A stretch of DNA of 64,000 nucleotides from contig CAIYYN010000051.1 in assembly GCA_903930435.1 (NCBI GenBank), forward strand, positions 1-64,000, read 5' to 3'. The stretch comes from an uncultured Hyphomicrobiales bacterium (lineage in GTDB: Bacteria; Pseudomonadota; Alphaproteobacteria; Rhizobiales; Ancalomicrobiaceae). The translations under genes and the position numbers were made by a program. The notes beneath the pieces are model-generated. The model ran no database searches. It saw only the letters and a list, made by a program, of their open reading frames with translations, and had not been told where the DNA came from. Position 1 is the stretch's first letter; the number at the start of each line of letters is the position of its first letter. This document shows, piece by piece, positions 1 through 9,162 of the stretch.

Positions 1-142
1 GCCACATTCGAGCCTTGACCGGCAAACCCCGGACGAGGCCTACTTCAAAGCGTCGCAGCCAATCCCGGCGGCGGCATAATCGAGGCGGAAATCCACTTAG
101 CGAGAGCCCAGAAACTGTTCAAACAAACCGAGCCAGCTCTAT
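1..142 (+). mobile_element. Right end of an IS3-family insertion sequence (cut by window edge)
   Basis: Only the terminal part of the element is present. It holds the last codons of an OrfB-type transposase and then a short untranslated tail ending near the GAGCCAGCTCT string. The tail layout, with a conserved stretch after the stop that reads through AACTGTTCAAACAAACCGAG, is like that of many rhizobial IS3 elements as I remember them. The outer boundary is an estimate because the left end, the inverted-repeat partner and the target duplication lie outside the window. Confidence 0.55.
2..79 (+). CDS. IS3-family transposase OrfB, C-terminal fragment
   Basis: An open frame enters from the window edge and stops at 77-79 after 25 codons. 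The peptide contains HSSLDRQTPDEAYF, which matches the C-terminal signature of IS3-family OrfB integrases (usually preceded by YN..RPHSSL). In those enzymes this segment lies just after the DDE catalytic core. The catalytic residues are outside the window, so activity cannot be judged. A longer open frame overlaps it from 15 to 197 in another phase, but that frame is rich in Arg and Ser and has no family signature, so I treat it as a shadow. The assignment rests on a short motif. Confidence 0.6.
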   Translation, partial: PHSSLDRQTPDEAYFKASQPIPAAA

Positions 143-197
143 CTTAACTGCCAGTTTATTCAACTCGAATTCTCATCAGCAGCTGGTTGCCGGGTAA

Positions 198-374
198 ATG
201 CGCAAATTTTCTCACTTGCTAAAGGATGCGTCGGGTGCGATGGCCATAGAATATGGTTTGATCGCTGCTCTCATTGCGCTTACAATTGTGATCAGTGCGA
301 CGACGCTTGGAAGTAATATCAGTAATACCTTTAGCAAAATGGCCGTTCCAGCTGTAATGGGAAGTTATCATTGA
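198..374 (+). CDS. Flp/Fap-type pilin (58 aa)
   Basis: This is a small type IVb pilin precursor, the major subunit of Flp/Tad pili. The leader is basic and short (MRKFSHLLKDASG), followed by AMAIEYGLIAALIALTIV. Prepilin peptidase would cut after Gly13, leaving Glu at +5 and Tyr at +6, and then comes the long hydrophobic helix of roughly residues 19-36. The length of 58 aa is normal for Flp subunits. It stands alone: no prepilin peptidase or tadABC genes are nearby, and an IS3 end lies about 55 bases upstream. A TadG-like gene occurs at 34.3 kb but is not linked. The ribosome binding site is weak. The family call is secure; whether the gene is expressed is unknown. Confidence 0.8.
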   Translation: MRKFSHLLKDASGAMAIEYGLIAALIALTIVISATTLGSNISNTFSKMAVPAVMGSYH

Positions 375-744
375 TCCCGGCAGCGGGGTCTGATGCCTTC
401 GAAGTCGAGCCATGTGTCGCTTTCGGTTCAATAGATGCAGTTCGATCTTTCATCATTTGCTGTCGCTTTTCGAGAGCGTCGCCGCGTCAATAGGCTTGCG
501 CGACCAAATTCCGGACAATACGAGCCCTAGGTGCAGATGAACCCGCATATTATGCGAAGACCAATGCCATTATCTGTAACGATGGGTGGCAACTCTATTT
601 GTAATCGGCTGTCCATTTAATTTTGAAATGATCCGTCATATTTCTGTATGTCCGGTCAGCTAATTGCGGTTTAAGCTGGGGAAGTCTGGTAAATCTGTTT
701 CAACTGGTTGTTAAATCTGGCAGCGCAGCTTTCGGGGAACGAGA
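375..744. other. Non-coding stretch between the Flp pilin and cytochrome c genes
   Basis: I find no convincing gene in these 370 bases. Only short open frames with no start context or family resemblance occur, and there is no tRNA or clear terminator. The promoter of the cytochrome gene is presumably in the AT-rich part after about 600, but I cannot place it. Confidence 0.4.
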
Positions 745-1722
745 ATGATGAAATCTGTTCTGAAGATATTAGTAATTTTTGTCATTAGCCAGCTTGGTTC
801 CGGTGCATTTGCTGGCGATATGTCATCTGCGCCTCCGGCGTGGGCTTACCCCCTCAATACAGGTGGCGCGTCGAAACCCCGACCGGACGATGGCGTTCTG
901 CACACTGTCCCGGATAGTCCGGTTTCACTGCCTCTGAGCGCCATAACGAATCGATTCAATGCCGTGGACTGGCATCCGGACGGTCATCCCTCGATGCCGG
1001 AAAGCGTCGCACATGGCCGGAAGCCGGATGTTTATGCATGCGGGTTTTGCCATCTTCCAAATGGTCAGGGACGCTCGGAGAACGCAGCCCTGGCTGGCCT
1101 GCCCGCTACCTATATCATCGAGCAAGTTGAAGCGATGGCCAGGGGCGACCGGCGCAGTTCGCAGCCCGCGATGCTGGCACCTGCCTTGATGTGGCCGATC
1201 GCGTCGCATGCGACACCCGAGGAGGTCGCAAGCGCAGCCGCTTATTTCGCAGCTCTTCCCTACAAGCCGTGGATTCGCGTTGTTGAAGCGGAGCTGACAC
1301 CGAAGACGGAAATTGCCGGTGTAAGTGCGCTCGCGCCTGTCACTCCGACTGTCATGGAGCCGATTGGTGACCGAATTGTCGAGGTTCCGGAGAACCCTGA
1401 ATTGACGGCACTGCGCGATGATGCGTCCGGTTTTGTTGCTTATGTGCCCGTCGGAAGTCTGGCCAAGGGCGATGAAATTGCCCATACGACCTTGGAGAAC
1501 CGGATTTCGTGCGTGACTTGCCATGGCGCGGACATGAAAGGGACAGCGCTGGCACCTCCCATCGCCGGGCGGTCGCCAAGCTACCTGTTCCGCCAGCTGT
1601 TTGATATCCGGCAGGGCGCACGGAAAGGATCGACTGTTGCAGCGATGCAGACGGAAGTCAGTAGCATGACGGATGCTGATATGCGCGCCGTCGTCGCCTA
1701 TGTCGCCAGTCTCAAACCTTGA
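745..1722 (+). CDS. Secreted di-haem cytochrome c
   Basis: The 325-aa protein is predicted to be exported to the periplasm and to carry electrons on two c-type haems. Residues 1-23 form a signal peptide with a hydrophobic core (LKILVIFVISQL) ending in AFA. Two CxxCH haem sites are visible: CGFCH at 99-103 and CVTCH at 256-260. Each is followed by a cytochrome c class I-like stretch, and Met residues further on could be distal ligands. The repeated organisation, with an AYFAALPY-type and an AYVASLKP-type helix ending each half, suggests two fused cytochrome domains. No dehydrogenase or oxidase gene is adjacent, so the redox partner is unknown. A second Met codon follows the first directly, and the binding site is weak. 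Confidence 0.85.
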   Translation: MMKSVLKILVIFVISQLGSGAFAGDMSSAPPAWAYPLNTGGASKPRPDDGVLHTVPDSPVSLPLSAITNRFNAVDWHPDGHPSMPESVAHGRKPDVYACGFCHLPNGQGRSENAALAGLPATYIIEQVEAMARGDRRSSQPAMLAPALMWPIASHATPEEVASAAAYFAALPYKPWIRVVEAELTPKTEIAGVSALAPVTPTVMEPIGDRIVEVPENPELTALRDDASGFVAYVPVGSLAKGDEIAHTTLENRISCVTCHGADMKGTALAPPIAGRSPSYLFRQLFDIRQGARKGSTVAAMQTEVSSMTDADMRAVVAYVASLKP

Positions 1723-1727
1723 AGTGA

Positions 1728-1762
1728 GAGGGCGCTCGATTTTCCCCGGGCTCCCTCCTTTT
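1728..1762 (+). terminator. Likely terminator after the cytochrome c gene
   Basis: GAGGG (1728-1732) and GC pair with GC and CCCTC (753-757 of the same kilobase, i.e. 1753-1757) across one mismatch, and CTTTT follows. It lies five bases past the stop codon. The stem is short, so termination may be partial. Confidence 0.45.
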
Positions 1763-1893
1763 ACGAATCGCTCAGCAGGTGGTCGCGTCAGTTTGCTGAC
1801 ATTGCGGCCATCGATTCAGCGCATCAGACCGAATAGTCTTTGATCCTTGGCCAGGATCCCACGTTCATTACAGCAACTGAGCCCGGCATCCCC

Positions 1894-2322
1894 TCACGGT
1901 CGGATCACGCCCTTGCGCAGGATCAGATTGCCGTAAAGCCGGCGTTCACTGGTGGCGATGAGTGCGTAGCAATTGCGGACCCGGTCGTAAAAGGCTGCGC
2001 CATGCAAGGGAACCACGGTCTTGCCGGGTTCATGCCGGGCGACGACAGCTTCGAAATCGTCAAAGATCGGTTCGCGGCGATCTGGCGCACCCGTGATGCC
2101 CGGCCGGAACGCCGTCTCGTCGACAAAATCATCGAGTGGCATGACGGACAGCACGGCGTCGGCGACCGCGATGGCGTCATGACCATCCATGCGGATCAGG
2201 CGCTGCGCGTGTGCGTCAGCCGGATAATTGCCGTCGACAATAGCGATTTCATCGCCGTGGCCCATGGCGCGCAGCATCATCAGCAGGTCGGGCCCGAGCA
2301 GTGGATCGATACCTTTGAGCAT
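1894..2322 (-). CDS. RbsD/FucU-family sugar mutarotase
   Basis: The 142-aa protein belongs to the RbsD/FucU family, cytoplasmic enzymes that interconvert anomers of pyranose sugars (L-fucose in FucU, D-ribose in RbsD). The start MLKGIDPLLGPDLL and the conserved GHGDEIAIVDGNYPA are visible; His22 and Asp24 of GHGD and Asp30 are the family active-site region. The length fits FucU (about 140 aa). It is the second gene of a leftward pair: the ROK regulator's stop codon (2323-2325) directly abuts this ATG, so the two are translationally linked. Being divergent from frcBCA, it may prepare the imported sugar for its kinase. Ribose, fucose and fructose all remain possible. Confidence 0.85.
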   Translation of the reverse strand: MLKGIDPLLGPDLLMMLRAMGHGDEIAIVDGNYPADAHAQRLIRMDGHDAIAVADAVLSVMPLDDFVDETAFRPGITGAPDRREPIFDDFEAVVARHEPGKTVVPLHGAAFYDRVRNCYALIATSERRLYGNLILRKGVIRP

Positions 2323-3552
2323 TCAGGTCATTTCCTTGAACAGAACTTCACGGTCAGCCGCAAAATTGGCAATCAGTGGCAGGCTTCCGGCACCAACCTC
2401 ACGGGCGGCGGCACCGATCGTGCCGGGGAGTATACGGATCGGACCGAGACCCTGCCGGTCGTAATGCGTGATACGCTCGGTCAGCGCTGCTACCAAGCGG
2501 GTTCGGACCTGATCGGGAAACGCCCCGTCCAGAACCACGGCCTGAAAATCCATGACCGACGAGGCCGCTGTCACGGCAAACGCGAGGCTGGATGCCGCCT
2601 CGATGATCCAGTCATCGAGTTCACTTTCCGCCGTTCTCCAGGCGTCGGGATCGGCCCACAGCCAGCCTGCCGCCTTGCCTGCGGCGGTTAATCGGGCTTC
2701 CAGCTGATAGAGTGACGCGGAATGGATCAATTGGTGCACGGCCCCGTTCGCATCCGGCACGGGCATGGACCCGAGCGCAGCGGCCTTGCCTGACCGCCCT
2801 GGCACCAGCATGCGGTTCAGCACCAGTCCGCCACCGACGAAGGAACCGATGAAAATATACAGAAAATCTAGGATATCCTCGTGCTTGCCGAACACAAGTT
2901 CTGCCGCGCAGGCAGCTGTCGCGTCGTTGCAGAGATAGACCTGATGCCCCAGGCTCGCCTGAAACTCGGCGCGCAGATCGAAATCGCGCCAGGCGTCAAG
3001 GGTCCCCGGCGGAGCACCCACCTCATAGGCCCAATTCCACAATTCGTCCGGCGAGCCGAGACCAACACCGACGATTCGGGATCGTGGACCCGGCGGCATG
3101 TCTGCTTCCATCCGGCTGACACCATCGACGGCAAAGGCCAACAGAGTAGAGGGCAGTGGATAGGCATAGGTCATATGAAGACGATTGCGAACTGTTCCCT
3201 GGAAATCGATCAGCACCAGATCTGCCGACCGGCGCCCGATTTTCAGTCCGAATGCAAATGCGCCTTCCGGGTTGAGGGAAAATGGAACCGACGGTTGTCC
3301 GATCCGACCGCGCTGCCGCTTGCCCTTGCGCACCAATCCGTCGGCTTCGAGACGGTTCATGATCACCGATGCGGTCTGCGCTGATAACCCGGTCAATCGA
3401 GCGATCTCGGCCTTCGGCAGTGAGCGATGTTTGCGGACCAGCGACAAGACAAGCCGTTCATTATAGAGACGGACCCCGCTCGGACTCGTCCCCCGGCCGA
3501 GGTCAACAGACCGGAACTGCCCGTTCCCGCCGGGGCTGTACGCCTCGCTCAT
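2323..3552 (-). CDS. ROK-family transcriptional regulator
   Basis: The 409-aa protein has an N-terminal winged helix-turn-helix (about residues 25-85, with AEIARLTGLSAQTASVIM) followed by a ROK domain, and probably represses the divergent frcBCA sugar transporter. I choose the ATG at 3552 (MSEAYSP) over an upstream in-frame start, since the extra 38 residues have no domain. The ROK domain is degenerate. The usual DxGGT phosphate loop is replaced by GLKIGRRSADL, and I see no GCxCGxxGC zinc site after the GGGLVLNR stretch. Kinase activity is therefore unlikely and sugar sensing must work without the zinc site. FrcR of Sinorhizobium is the closest known parallel by context, which is inference. 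Confidence 0.85.
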   Translation of the reverse strand: MSEAYSPGGNGQFRSVDLGRGTSPSGVRLYNERLVLSLVRKHRSLPKAEIARLTGLSAQTASVIMNRLEADGLVRKGKRQRGRIGQPSVPFSLNPEGAFAFGLKIGRRSADLVLIDFQGTVRNRLHMTYAYPLPSTLLAFAVDGVSRMEADMPPGPRSRIVGVGLGSPDELWNWAYEVGAPPGTLDAWRDFDLRAEFQASLGHQVYLCNDATAACAAELVFGKHEDILDFLYIFIGSFVGGGLVLNRMLVPGRSGKAAALGSMPVPDANGAVHQLIHSASLYQLEARLTAAGKAAGWLWADPDAWRTAESELDDWIIEAASSLAFAVTAASSVMDFQAVVLDGAFPDQVRTRLVAALTERITHYDRQGLGPIRILPGTIGAAAREVGAGSLPLIANFAADREVLFKEMT

Positions 3553-3668
3553 GGTGACTAACTCCCTGATGCGCCCATCTAATTGGGTCCAACGCACGAT
3601 CGCGTGCAATGTACCTGACTGCGGACGTTTGGTCCAAACGATGGCCCAAGATCGGCGCGCTGTCAATT

Positions 3669-3703
3669 TTAAATCTAGCAGCTTTAATTATTGACTCCGT
3701 CAA
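3669..3703. promoter_or_regulatory. Candidate operator region between the ROK gene and frcB
   Basis: In the 263-base divergent spacer, two symmetric elements lie close together: TTAAA and TTTAA arms (3669-3673, 3683-3687) around nine bases, and TTGAC-TCC-GTCAA (3691-3703). The second overlaps a possible -35 box (TTGACT), though no good -10 follows. Either could bind the ROK regulator. This is positional inference only. Confidence 0.35.
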
Positions 3704-3815
3704 AGGTCCATGGCAACCATTGCGTATTCGGCCAAGCCGCAAGAGCGGTTCCGGATGGGGTGAGCGGGCGCTCGGATGAAGAGACGCCGCCATCATTTGA
3801 CCAGGGAGGATTACC

Positions 3816-4847
3816 ATGACCTACGCAACTACCGCTTTCCGTCGCGCACTTCTCGGCTGCGCTGCTTTCGCGCTCGTCAGCGCAACATCGGCTATGGCAG
3901 CTGACGTTTCGGCCTGCCTGATCACCAAGAACAACACCAATCCCTTCTTCGTGAAGATGAAGGAAGGCGCAGCAAAGGGCGCTGAAGCCGCTGGCGTGAA
4001 GCTCTCGGCCTATGCTGGCGTCAAGGACGGCGACGCTTCGCCGCAGATCACCGCAATCGAAAACTGCGTCGCCGCTGGCGTCAAGGGTATCCTGATCACC
4101 GCTTCGAATGACTCGGTCGCTCCGGCTCTGAAGAAGGCCCGCGCTGCTGGCATTCTCGTCATCGCTCTCGACACCCCGATCAGCGACAAGGACGCCCAGG
4201 ACATCACCTTCGCAACCGACAACTTCGAAGCCGGTACTCTGATCGGCTCATGGGCCAAGGGCCAGCTCGGTGACAAGGCGAAAGACGCCCACATCGCCAT
4301 GCTCGACATCAACAAGGACAATATCTCGGTTGACGTGCAGCGCGACACCGGCTTCCTGACCGGCTTCGGCATCGAAGTTCCGAACAAGGCCGTGCTCGGC
4401 TCCGAAAAGGACTCGCGCATCATCGGTCACGCAACGTCTGAAGCCAGCAACGAAGGCGGCGTCAAGGCGATGGAAACCTTGATGGCCAAGGACCCCAAGG
4501 TGAACGTCGTTTACACGATCAATGAGCCGGCTGCTGAAGGCGCTTATCAGGCGCTGAAGAAGGCCGGCAAGGAAAAGGACGTGCTGATCGTTTCGGTCGA
4601 CGGTGGTTGCCCGGGCGTGAAGAGCGTTGCTTCCGGCGTGATCGGTGCGACCTCGCAGCAGTATCCGCTGTTGATGGCTTCCAAGGGCATCGAGGCTATT
4701 GCCGCTTTCGCCAAGGATGGTTCCAAGCCCTCAGCTTCAGCCGGCCTCACCTTCTATAACACCGGCGTCAACCTGATCACAGACAAGCCGGTGAAGGGTG
4801 TTCCGTCGCTCGACACCAAGGAAGGTCTCGCCAAGTGCTGGGGTTGA
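3816..4847 (+). CDS. frcB: Fructose-type sugar ABC transporter, substrate-binding protein FrcB
   Basis: The 343-aa periplasmic protein captures a monosaccharide for the FrcCA transporter. A Sec signal peptide (residues 1 to about 28, ending SAMA) precedes a periplasmic-binding-protein type I fold of the RbsB/FrcB class. It begins [20 protein letters not shown] and has the typical [15 protein letters not shown] and [11 protein letters not shown] segments. An excellent binding site (GGGAGGATTACC) precedes the ATG. frcC and frcA follow on the same strand, and a GC-rich hairpin after this gene probably gives it higher mRNA levels. The overall sequence feel is closest to FrcB of rhizobia; specificity for ribose or mannose cannot be excluded. 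Confidence 0.88.
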   Translation: MTYATTAFRRALLGCAAFALVSATSAMAADVSACLITKNNTNPFFVKMKEGAAKGAEAAGVKLSAYAGVKDGDASPQITAIENCVAAGVKGILITASNDSVAPALKKARAAGILVIALDTPISDKDAQDITFATDNFEAGTLIGSWAKGQLGDKAKDAHIAMLDINKDNISVDVQRDTGFLTGFGIEVPNKAVLGSEKDSRIIGHATSEASNEGGVKAMETLMAKDPKVNVVYTINEPAAEGAYQALKKAGKEKDVLIVSVDGGCPGVKSVASGVIGATSQQYPLLMASKGIEAIAAFAKDGSKPSASAGLTFYNTGVNLITDKPVKGVPSLDTKEGLAKCWG

Positions 4848-4882
4848 TCAGCGATTGGTCCTGATATCTAATCGATCTCTTG

Positions 4883-4907
4883 AGGGGCGGCTGTCACGGC
4901 CGCCCTT
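4883..4907 (+). terminator. Intercistronic hairpin between frcB and frcC
   Basis: GGGCGGC (4885-4891) pairs with GCCGCCC (4899-4905) around a seven-base loop, and the stem extends by two weaker pairs. No T-run follows. Such stems after binding-protein genes commonly protect upstream mRNA or cause partial termination, giving more binding protein than permease. Confidence 0.6.
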
Positions 4908-4952
4908 CGCAAATGAGCGCCAGAGGGCGCCGATATGACAGGGGAGGCGAGC

Positions 4953-6032
4953 ATGAGTGACCCCACTGCGCCAACAAAGACCATTTCCGATTTCGAAGCC
5001 AAACTCGACAAGGCGGATACGTCTGTTGCCTCTTTCGAGGCCGATGATCGTACGCTTCTACATATTGTCAGAGGGTTTCTGCGCTCGACACCGACCACGG
5101 TCCCGGCCCTGATCCTGATCGTCAGCGTGGTGTTCTTTGGTCTCATCGCGCCCAATTTCATGAAAGCCAGTTCGCTGTCGCTTGTGCTCCAGCAGGTGAC
5201 GGTCACCGGCATTATTGCCATTGCCCAGACCACGATTATCCTGACAGCTGGCATTGATCTCTCGGTGGGCGCCATTCTCGTGCTCACATCGCTGATCATG
5301 GGCAAGCTCAGTGTCGTCACCGGTATTCCGGCACCGATCGGCATCATGGTCGGGATTTTCTTCGGTGGCCTCATGGGGTTCCTGAACGGGTCGCTGGTGA
5401 CGGTCTGGCGATTGCCGCCATTCATCGTGACGCTTGGAACCCTGAGCATCTTTTCGGCGCTGAAGCTCTGGTATTCGCAATCTGAATCCATTCGTGCCAG
5501 CGATATCGAGGCCAATGCGCCATTTCTGATCTATTTCGGCCAGACGTTCAATTTCATGGGTGCACAGGTCACCTATGGCGGCATCGCGTTGATCGTTCTG
5601 GCGATTGTTGTCTGGTATATCCTGAGCCATACGGCCTGGGGCAGTCACGTTCACGCCGTTGGCGATGATCCCGATGCCGCACTTCTGGCCGGTATCCAGG
5701 TGAACCGCGTGCTAATCTCGGTCTACGCGTTCGCGGGCGTCATTTGCGCGTTCGGCGGCTGGGTGGCTATCGGGCGTGTCGGCTCTGTTTCGCCAATCGG
5801 GTTCGAGACCACCAATCTTGATTCGATCACGGCAACGGTCATCGGCGGCACATCATTGTTCGGCGGACGTGGATCGATCGCCGGCTCCGTGCTCGGCGCG
5901 CTGATCGTCGGTGTGTTCAACACAGGTCTGACACTGGCTGGTGTCGATGACTATTGGCAGACGTTCACAGTTGGTATTCTGGTCATCGTCGCTGTCGCAA
6001 TTGATCAATGGCTGCGGAGGGCCGCACAATGA
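4953..6032 (+). CDS. frcC: Fructose-type sugar ABC transporter, permease FrcC
   Basis: The 359-aa inner-membrane permease of the RbsC/AraH/FrcC family passes the sugar across the membrane. A hydrophilic N-terminus of about 50 residues leads into roughly eight to ten hydrophobic segments. The family motif region GGTSLFGGRGSIAGSVLGAL, near the cytoplasmic loop that contacts the ATPase, is present at the C-terminal third. The start at 4953 is chosen because GGGGAGG lies seven bases upstream; an earlier ATG at 4935 sits before this site. Its stop overlaps the frcA start (ATGA), so the two subunits are translationally coupled. Confidence 0.9.
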   Translation: MSDPTAPTKTISDFEAKLDKADTSVASFEADDRTLLHIVRGFLRSTPTTVPALILIVSVVFFGLIAPNFMKASSLSLVLQQVTVTGIIAIAQTTIILTAGIDLSVGAILVLTSLIMGKLSVVTGIPAPIGIMVGIFFGGLMGFLNGSLVTVWRLPPFIVTLGTLSIFSALKLWYSQSESIRASDIEANAPFLIYFGQTFNFMGAQVTYGGIALIVLAIVVWYILSHTAWGSHVHAVGDDPDAALLAGIQVNRVLISVYAFAGVICAFGGWVAIGRVGSVSPIGFETTNLDSITATVIGGTSLFGGRGSIAGSVLGALIVGVFNTGLTLAGVDDYWQTFTVGILVIVAVAIDQWLRRAAQ

Positions 6033-6814
6033 GCGAAGTTCAGCCAGTTCTTGTCGCCCGCAAGCTCGCCAAGCGCTATGGGACTGTTGTTGCCCTCAAC
6101 AATGCCGATTTTGATCTCTATCCCGGCGAAATTCTGGGTGTGATTGGAGACAATGGCGCGGGCAAGACCACGCTGATCAAAGCCCTGACCGGAGCAGTAA
6201 CGCCCGATCATGGCGAGATCCGCCTCAACGGCGAAGTCGTGAATTTCCGCTCGCCGCAAGATGCCCGGGCGTCAGGCATTGAGACGGTGTATCAGAATTT
6301 GGCGCTGTCACCCGCATTGTCGATTGTCGATAACATGTTCCTTGGCCGGGAAATCCGGCGAGGTGGCTTTATCGGGTCGGGCTTGCGAATGCTCGACCGT
6401 CCAGCGATGCGGAAGTTCGCCCGCGAAAAGCTCAATGAACTTGGCCTGATGACCATTCAGAACATCGATCAGGCGGTTGAAACCCTCTCCGGTGGGCAGC
6501 GTCAGGGCGTCGCTGTGGCGCGCGCTGCCGCGTTTGGTTCGCGGGTGGTCATCCTTGATGAGCCGACCGCGGCGCTTGGCGTCAAGGAAAGCCGCCGCGT
6601 GCTCGATCTGATCCTCGACGTCAAGCGTCGTGGTCTGCCGATTGTGCTGATCAGCCACAATATGCCGCATGTCTTTGAAGTCTGCGATCGTATCCACATC
6701 CATCGCCTCGGTCGTCGATTGACGGTCGTTGAACCAAAGCAGATTTCGATGTCCGACGCTGTTGCCATGATGACCGGTGCTATGGCACCGCCAGAAGACG
6801 CACTGTCAGCCTGA
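6029..6814 (+). CDS. frcA: Fructose-type sugar ABC transporter, ATPase FrcA
   Basis: The 261-aa ATP-hydrolysing subunit works on the cytoplasmic face of FrcC. It shows the Walker A motif GDNGAGKT (residues 40-47), the signature LSGGQRQG (153-160) and Walker B VVILDE (173-178), then the switch His in LISHNM. It is a single-domain ATPase of FrcA type, unlike the two-domain RbsA/AraG proteins, which supports the fructose-type assignment. The ATG at 6029 overlaps the frcC stop and has GCGGAGG nine bases upstream; an earlier in-frame ATG at 6008 would lie inside frcC. In Sinorhizobium a kinase gene (frcK) follows; here none does, but a ribokinase-family gene lies at 36.9 kb. Confidence 0.9.
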   Translation: MSEVQPVLVARKLAKRYGTVVALNNADFDLYPGEILGVIGDNGAGKTTLIKALTGAVTPDHGEIRLNGEVVNFRSPQDARASGIETVYQNLALSPALSIVDNMFLGREIRRGGFIGSGLRMLDRPAMRKFAREKLNELGLMTIQNIDQAVETLSGGQRQGVAVARAAAFGSRVVILDEPTAALGVKESRRVLDLILDVKRRGLPIVLISHNMPHVFEVCDRIHIHRLGRRLTVVEPKQISMSDAVAMMTGAMAPPEDALSA

Positions 6815-7185
6815 CCGTAATCAGTCACACCTTGGTTTGGTTCATGACAAGATCGGCGAGCGGCGAAAGACGCGAGTTCAAGCGGTTGCCGTTCGTAAAT
6901 GAGACTGACGATGGCCCGCGTGGCCAATCTGAAAGGCTGAAACATCCGCACATGTTGGCGGATGATATCTTCAGCTGTCTAAATAAGCAGGACTGGCAAT
7001 ATTTTTTGCAGCATTTTCCGATTTGATCGTTGATCACAGATAGGAAAACGGAGTGTGGGTTTCCCACGCAATAGAGCGATGTTTTCCGTGAAACTACGTA
7101 TAATCTTTCATTAAGTACTATTTATGGGCCGTTAATCATTTACGTAGCAAATGTGCACACAATTTACGCAAATTGAGGTGCTATC
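6815..7185. other. Spacer between frcA and the chemoreceptor gene
   Basis: No gene is supported in these 371 bases; a 64-codon frame at 6832-7026 has no family signature. CATCCGC (6943-6949) and GCGGATG (6958-6964) form a perfect seven-pair stem with an eight-base loop, possibly the end of the frc transcript although no T-run follows. A TATAAT box at 7099-7104 could belong to the chemoreceptor promoter, but its -35 is poor. Confidence 0.35.
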
Positions 7186-9159
7186 GTGACGAGTCTTTTA
7201 TCGCGCACACGTTTGAGCGTTCAGATCTTTGCCATCGGTTTGATTGCCGCAATCAGTTTTGCCGTCATTCTCGGCGAAGCGGTCTGGTCTGCCAATCGGC
7301 AGGCCGCATTCGACGAACGAGCGCGCACAGGCAGTGCAATTGCTCTTGACGCCTCGGGGCTCGGCAAATCGCTTTTACAACTGCGTCGTAACGAGAAAGA
7401 CTTTCTGTTGCGGGCCGACATGCAGCATGCCGAGAGCCACGCGAAAAATGCCCAATTGGCGGCTGCTCAAATCGCAGCATTGAAGGAACTGGCGGAAAGA
7501 AGCGGTGCCCCCGGCCTGCAGGAACAGATCGAAGCAATTCAGCCCATGGTCGATGCCTACCTCAAGGGCTTTCATGACCTCGTTGCCCTTCGGCAGGAAA
7601 TGGGACTGACGCCGGAAACCGGACTTGAAGGCCGTATGCGCAATACGGTTCACGATCTCGAAGCCCAGTTTGCTGACTCAAAAGACTATGAGCTGACCAA
7701 TCTGCTTCTGATGTTGCGCCGGCATGAAAAGGACTTCATGCTCCGCCGTCAGGATAGTTACATGAAGGAGCATGCCAAGGTTGCTGAAGCTCTGAAGGAC
7801 AAGATCGCGCAGCGCGACATGCCTTTGATGGATAAGATTGGGTTCAAGACCGGCATCGATGCCTACGAAGCGAATTTTCAAGCCTGGGCATCGGCTGCAC
7901 TCAAGCTCGTAGAGACGCAGAAAAGCGTTTCAGATAAATATGCTCAGCTTGAACCGATTGTCGCAAAAGCCACAGAACTGGCGGATACCTACAGCAAATC
8001 AAGTTCTGAAATCAGCGCTGAACAATCTCGAACAAATCTGAGACTTGCAACCGGATTTATTGTTTTTGCACTTATCATTTCCATGATGGTCTCGGTGGCG
8101 GTCTGGAAGTTCATCACACATTCGCTCAAGACTATCACATACGTGATGCGCGATATGGCTGCTGGCAATCTCACAGGGGGAATCAAGAGTACGTCGTTTG
8201 GCAATGAGATTGGTGAGATGGCGCGTGCCCTGCAGTCCTTTCAGTTTGAGCTGCGTGAGGCCGACGAGCTTCGCAAGACAGAGCAGCGATCCGCTCAATT
8301 GAAACATGAACGCGCGCAGCGACTAGACGAACTCGTTCGATCCTTTGAAGCCGATATCAGCGATATCGTTGGTGCCTTTGCTTCAACGGCGACAGAGTTG
8401 AGTGCGGCAGCAAGTACTCTCGCTGGCGCGGCGGAGGAGGGGTCCATCCAATCAGCGAGTGTCGCCAGGAGCGCGCAGGAATCATCGCTCAATCTGCAAA
8501 CGGTCTCATCTGCAGCCGAAGAGTTCTCCAGCTCCATTGCCGAAATGGGTCGCCGGGCCACTGATTCGGGTTCCATCTCAGCGCGTGCTGTCGAAGAAGC
8601 TGCTCGTACGGCGCAAATCGTGCAGAATATGTCGACTGCTGGCGCACGTATCAGCGATATCGTCAAGCTCATCGAGACGATTGCAGGTCAGACGAACCTC
8701 TTGGCGCTGAATGCAACCATTGAAGCTGCGCGTGCCGGCGAGGCTGGTCGCGGTTTTGCGATTGTGGCCTCGGAGGTCAAGGGGTTGGCCGACCAGACTG
8801 CAAAGGCGACCACTCAGATAAGCGGATATATCGGCGCCATCCAGGCCACAACCTCTGAAGCCGCAAATGCCATCGAAACGATTTCCCAAACCATTGAACG
8901 GATCAACGGGATCGGCGAACACATTGCGATGGGCATTCATGAGCAAGCCGCAACAACGCGAGAAATTGCGTCTGCGATTTCCCAGGTCTCCACGGGAACA
9001 GATCAAGTCACGTTTAGCGCAGGAGAAGTTCGCCGCGCTGCTGAAGATACTTCCGCCGCTGCGACGCAAGTCCTCGGGTCTTCCGTTGACCTTTCATCAA
9101 AAGCAGAACGACTATCGCAGCGTGTTTCGGAGTTTCTTTCAATGGTGCGGGCTGCATAG
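7186..9159 (+). CDS. Methyl-accepting chemotaxis protein, HBM-type sensor
   Basis: The 657-aa transmembrane chemoreceptor signals ligand binding to CheA/CheW. Membrane segments lie at about 12-34 and 284-306. The periplasmic part of roughly 245 residues is all helical with two related halves, each containing an LRR.EKDF(L/M)LR motif ([10 protein letters not shown] and [10 protein letters not shown]). This is the hallmark of the helical bimodular (HBM) sensor. A HAMP domain (about 307-360) and a long coiled-coil signalling domain follow, with the hairpin tip [20 protein letters not shown] at about residues 500-520. No CheB/CheR-tethering pentapeptide is seen at the C-terminus. No che genes are nearby, so it would feed into a distant chemotaxis system. 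The ligand is unknown; HBM receptors in pseudomonads sense organic acids. Confidence 0.92.
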   Translation: MTSLLSRTRLSVQIFAIGLIAAISFAVILGEAVWSANRQAAFDERARTGSAIALDASGLGKSLLQLRRNEKDFLLRADMQHAESHAKNAQLAAAQIAALKELAERSGAPGLQEQIEAIQPMVDAYLKGFHDLVALRQEMGLTPETGLEGRMRNTVHDLEAQFADSKDYELTNLLLMLRRHEKDFMLRRQDSYMKEHAKVAEALKDKIAQRDMPLMDKIGFKTGIDAYEANFQAWASAALKLVETQKSVSDKYAQLEPIVAKATELADTYSKSSSEISAEQSRTNLRLATGFIVFALIISMMVSVAVWKFITHSLKTITYVMRDMAAGNLTGGIKSTSFGNEIGEMARALQSFQFELREADELRKTEQRSAQLKHERAQRLDELVRSFEADISDIVGAFASTATELSAAASTLAGAAEEGSIQSASVARSAQESSLNLQTVSSAAEEFSSSIAEMGRRATDSGSISARAVEEAARTAQIVQNMSTAGARISDIVKLIETIAGQTNLLALNATIEAARAGEAGRGFAIVASEVKGLADQTAKATTQISGYIGAIQATTSEAANAIETISQTIERINGIGEHIAMGIHEQAATTREIASAISQVSTGTDQVTFSAGEVRRAAEDTSAAATQVLGSSVDLSSKAERLSQRVSEFLSMVRAA

Positions 9160-9162
9160 CTA

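Noticed and set aside
15-197. 60-codon open frame at the left edge
   Set aside because: It overlaps the IS3 transposase end in another phase, has Arg/Ser-rich composition, and continues over the IS terminus without any family resemblance.
1840-2691. 283-codon frame opposite the FucU-like and ROK genes
   Set aside because: It lies antisense to two genes with clear family motifs and lacks a start context.
6832-7026. 64-codon frame after frcA
   Set aside because: No binding site, no recognisable motif, and it runs over a hairpin; treated as chance.
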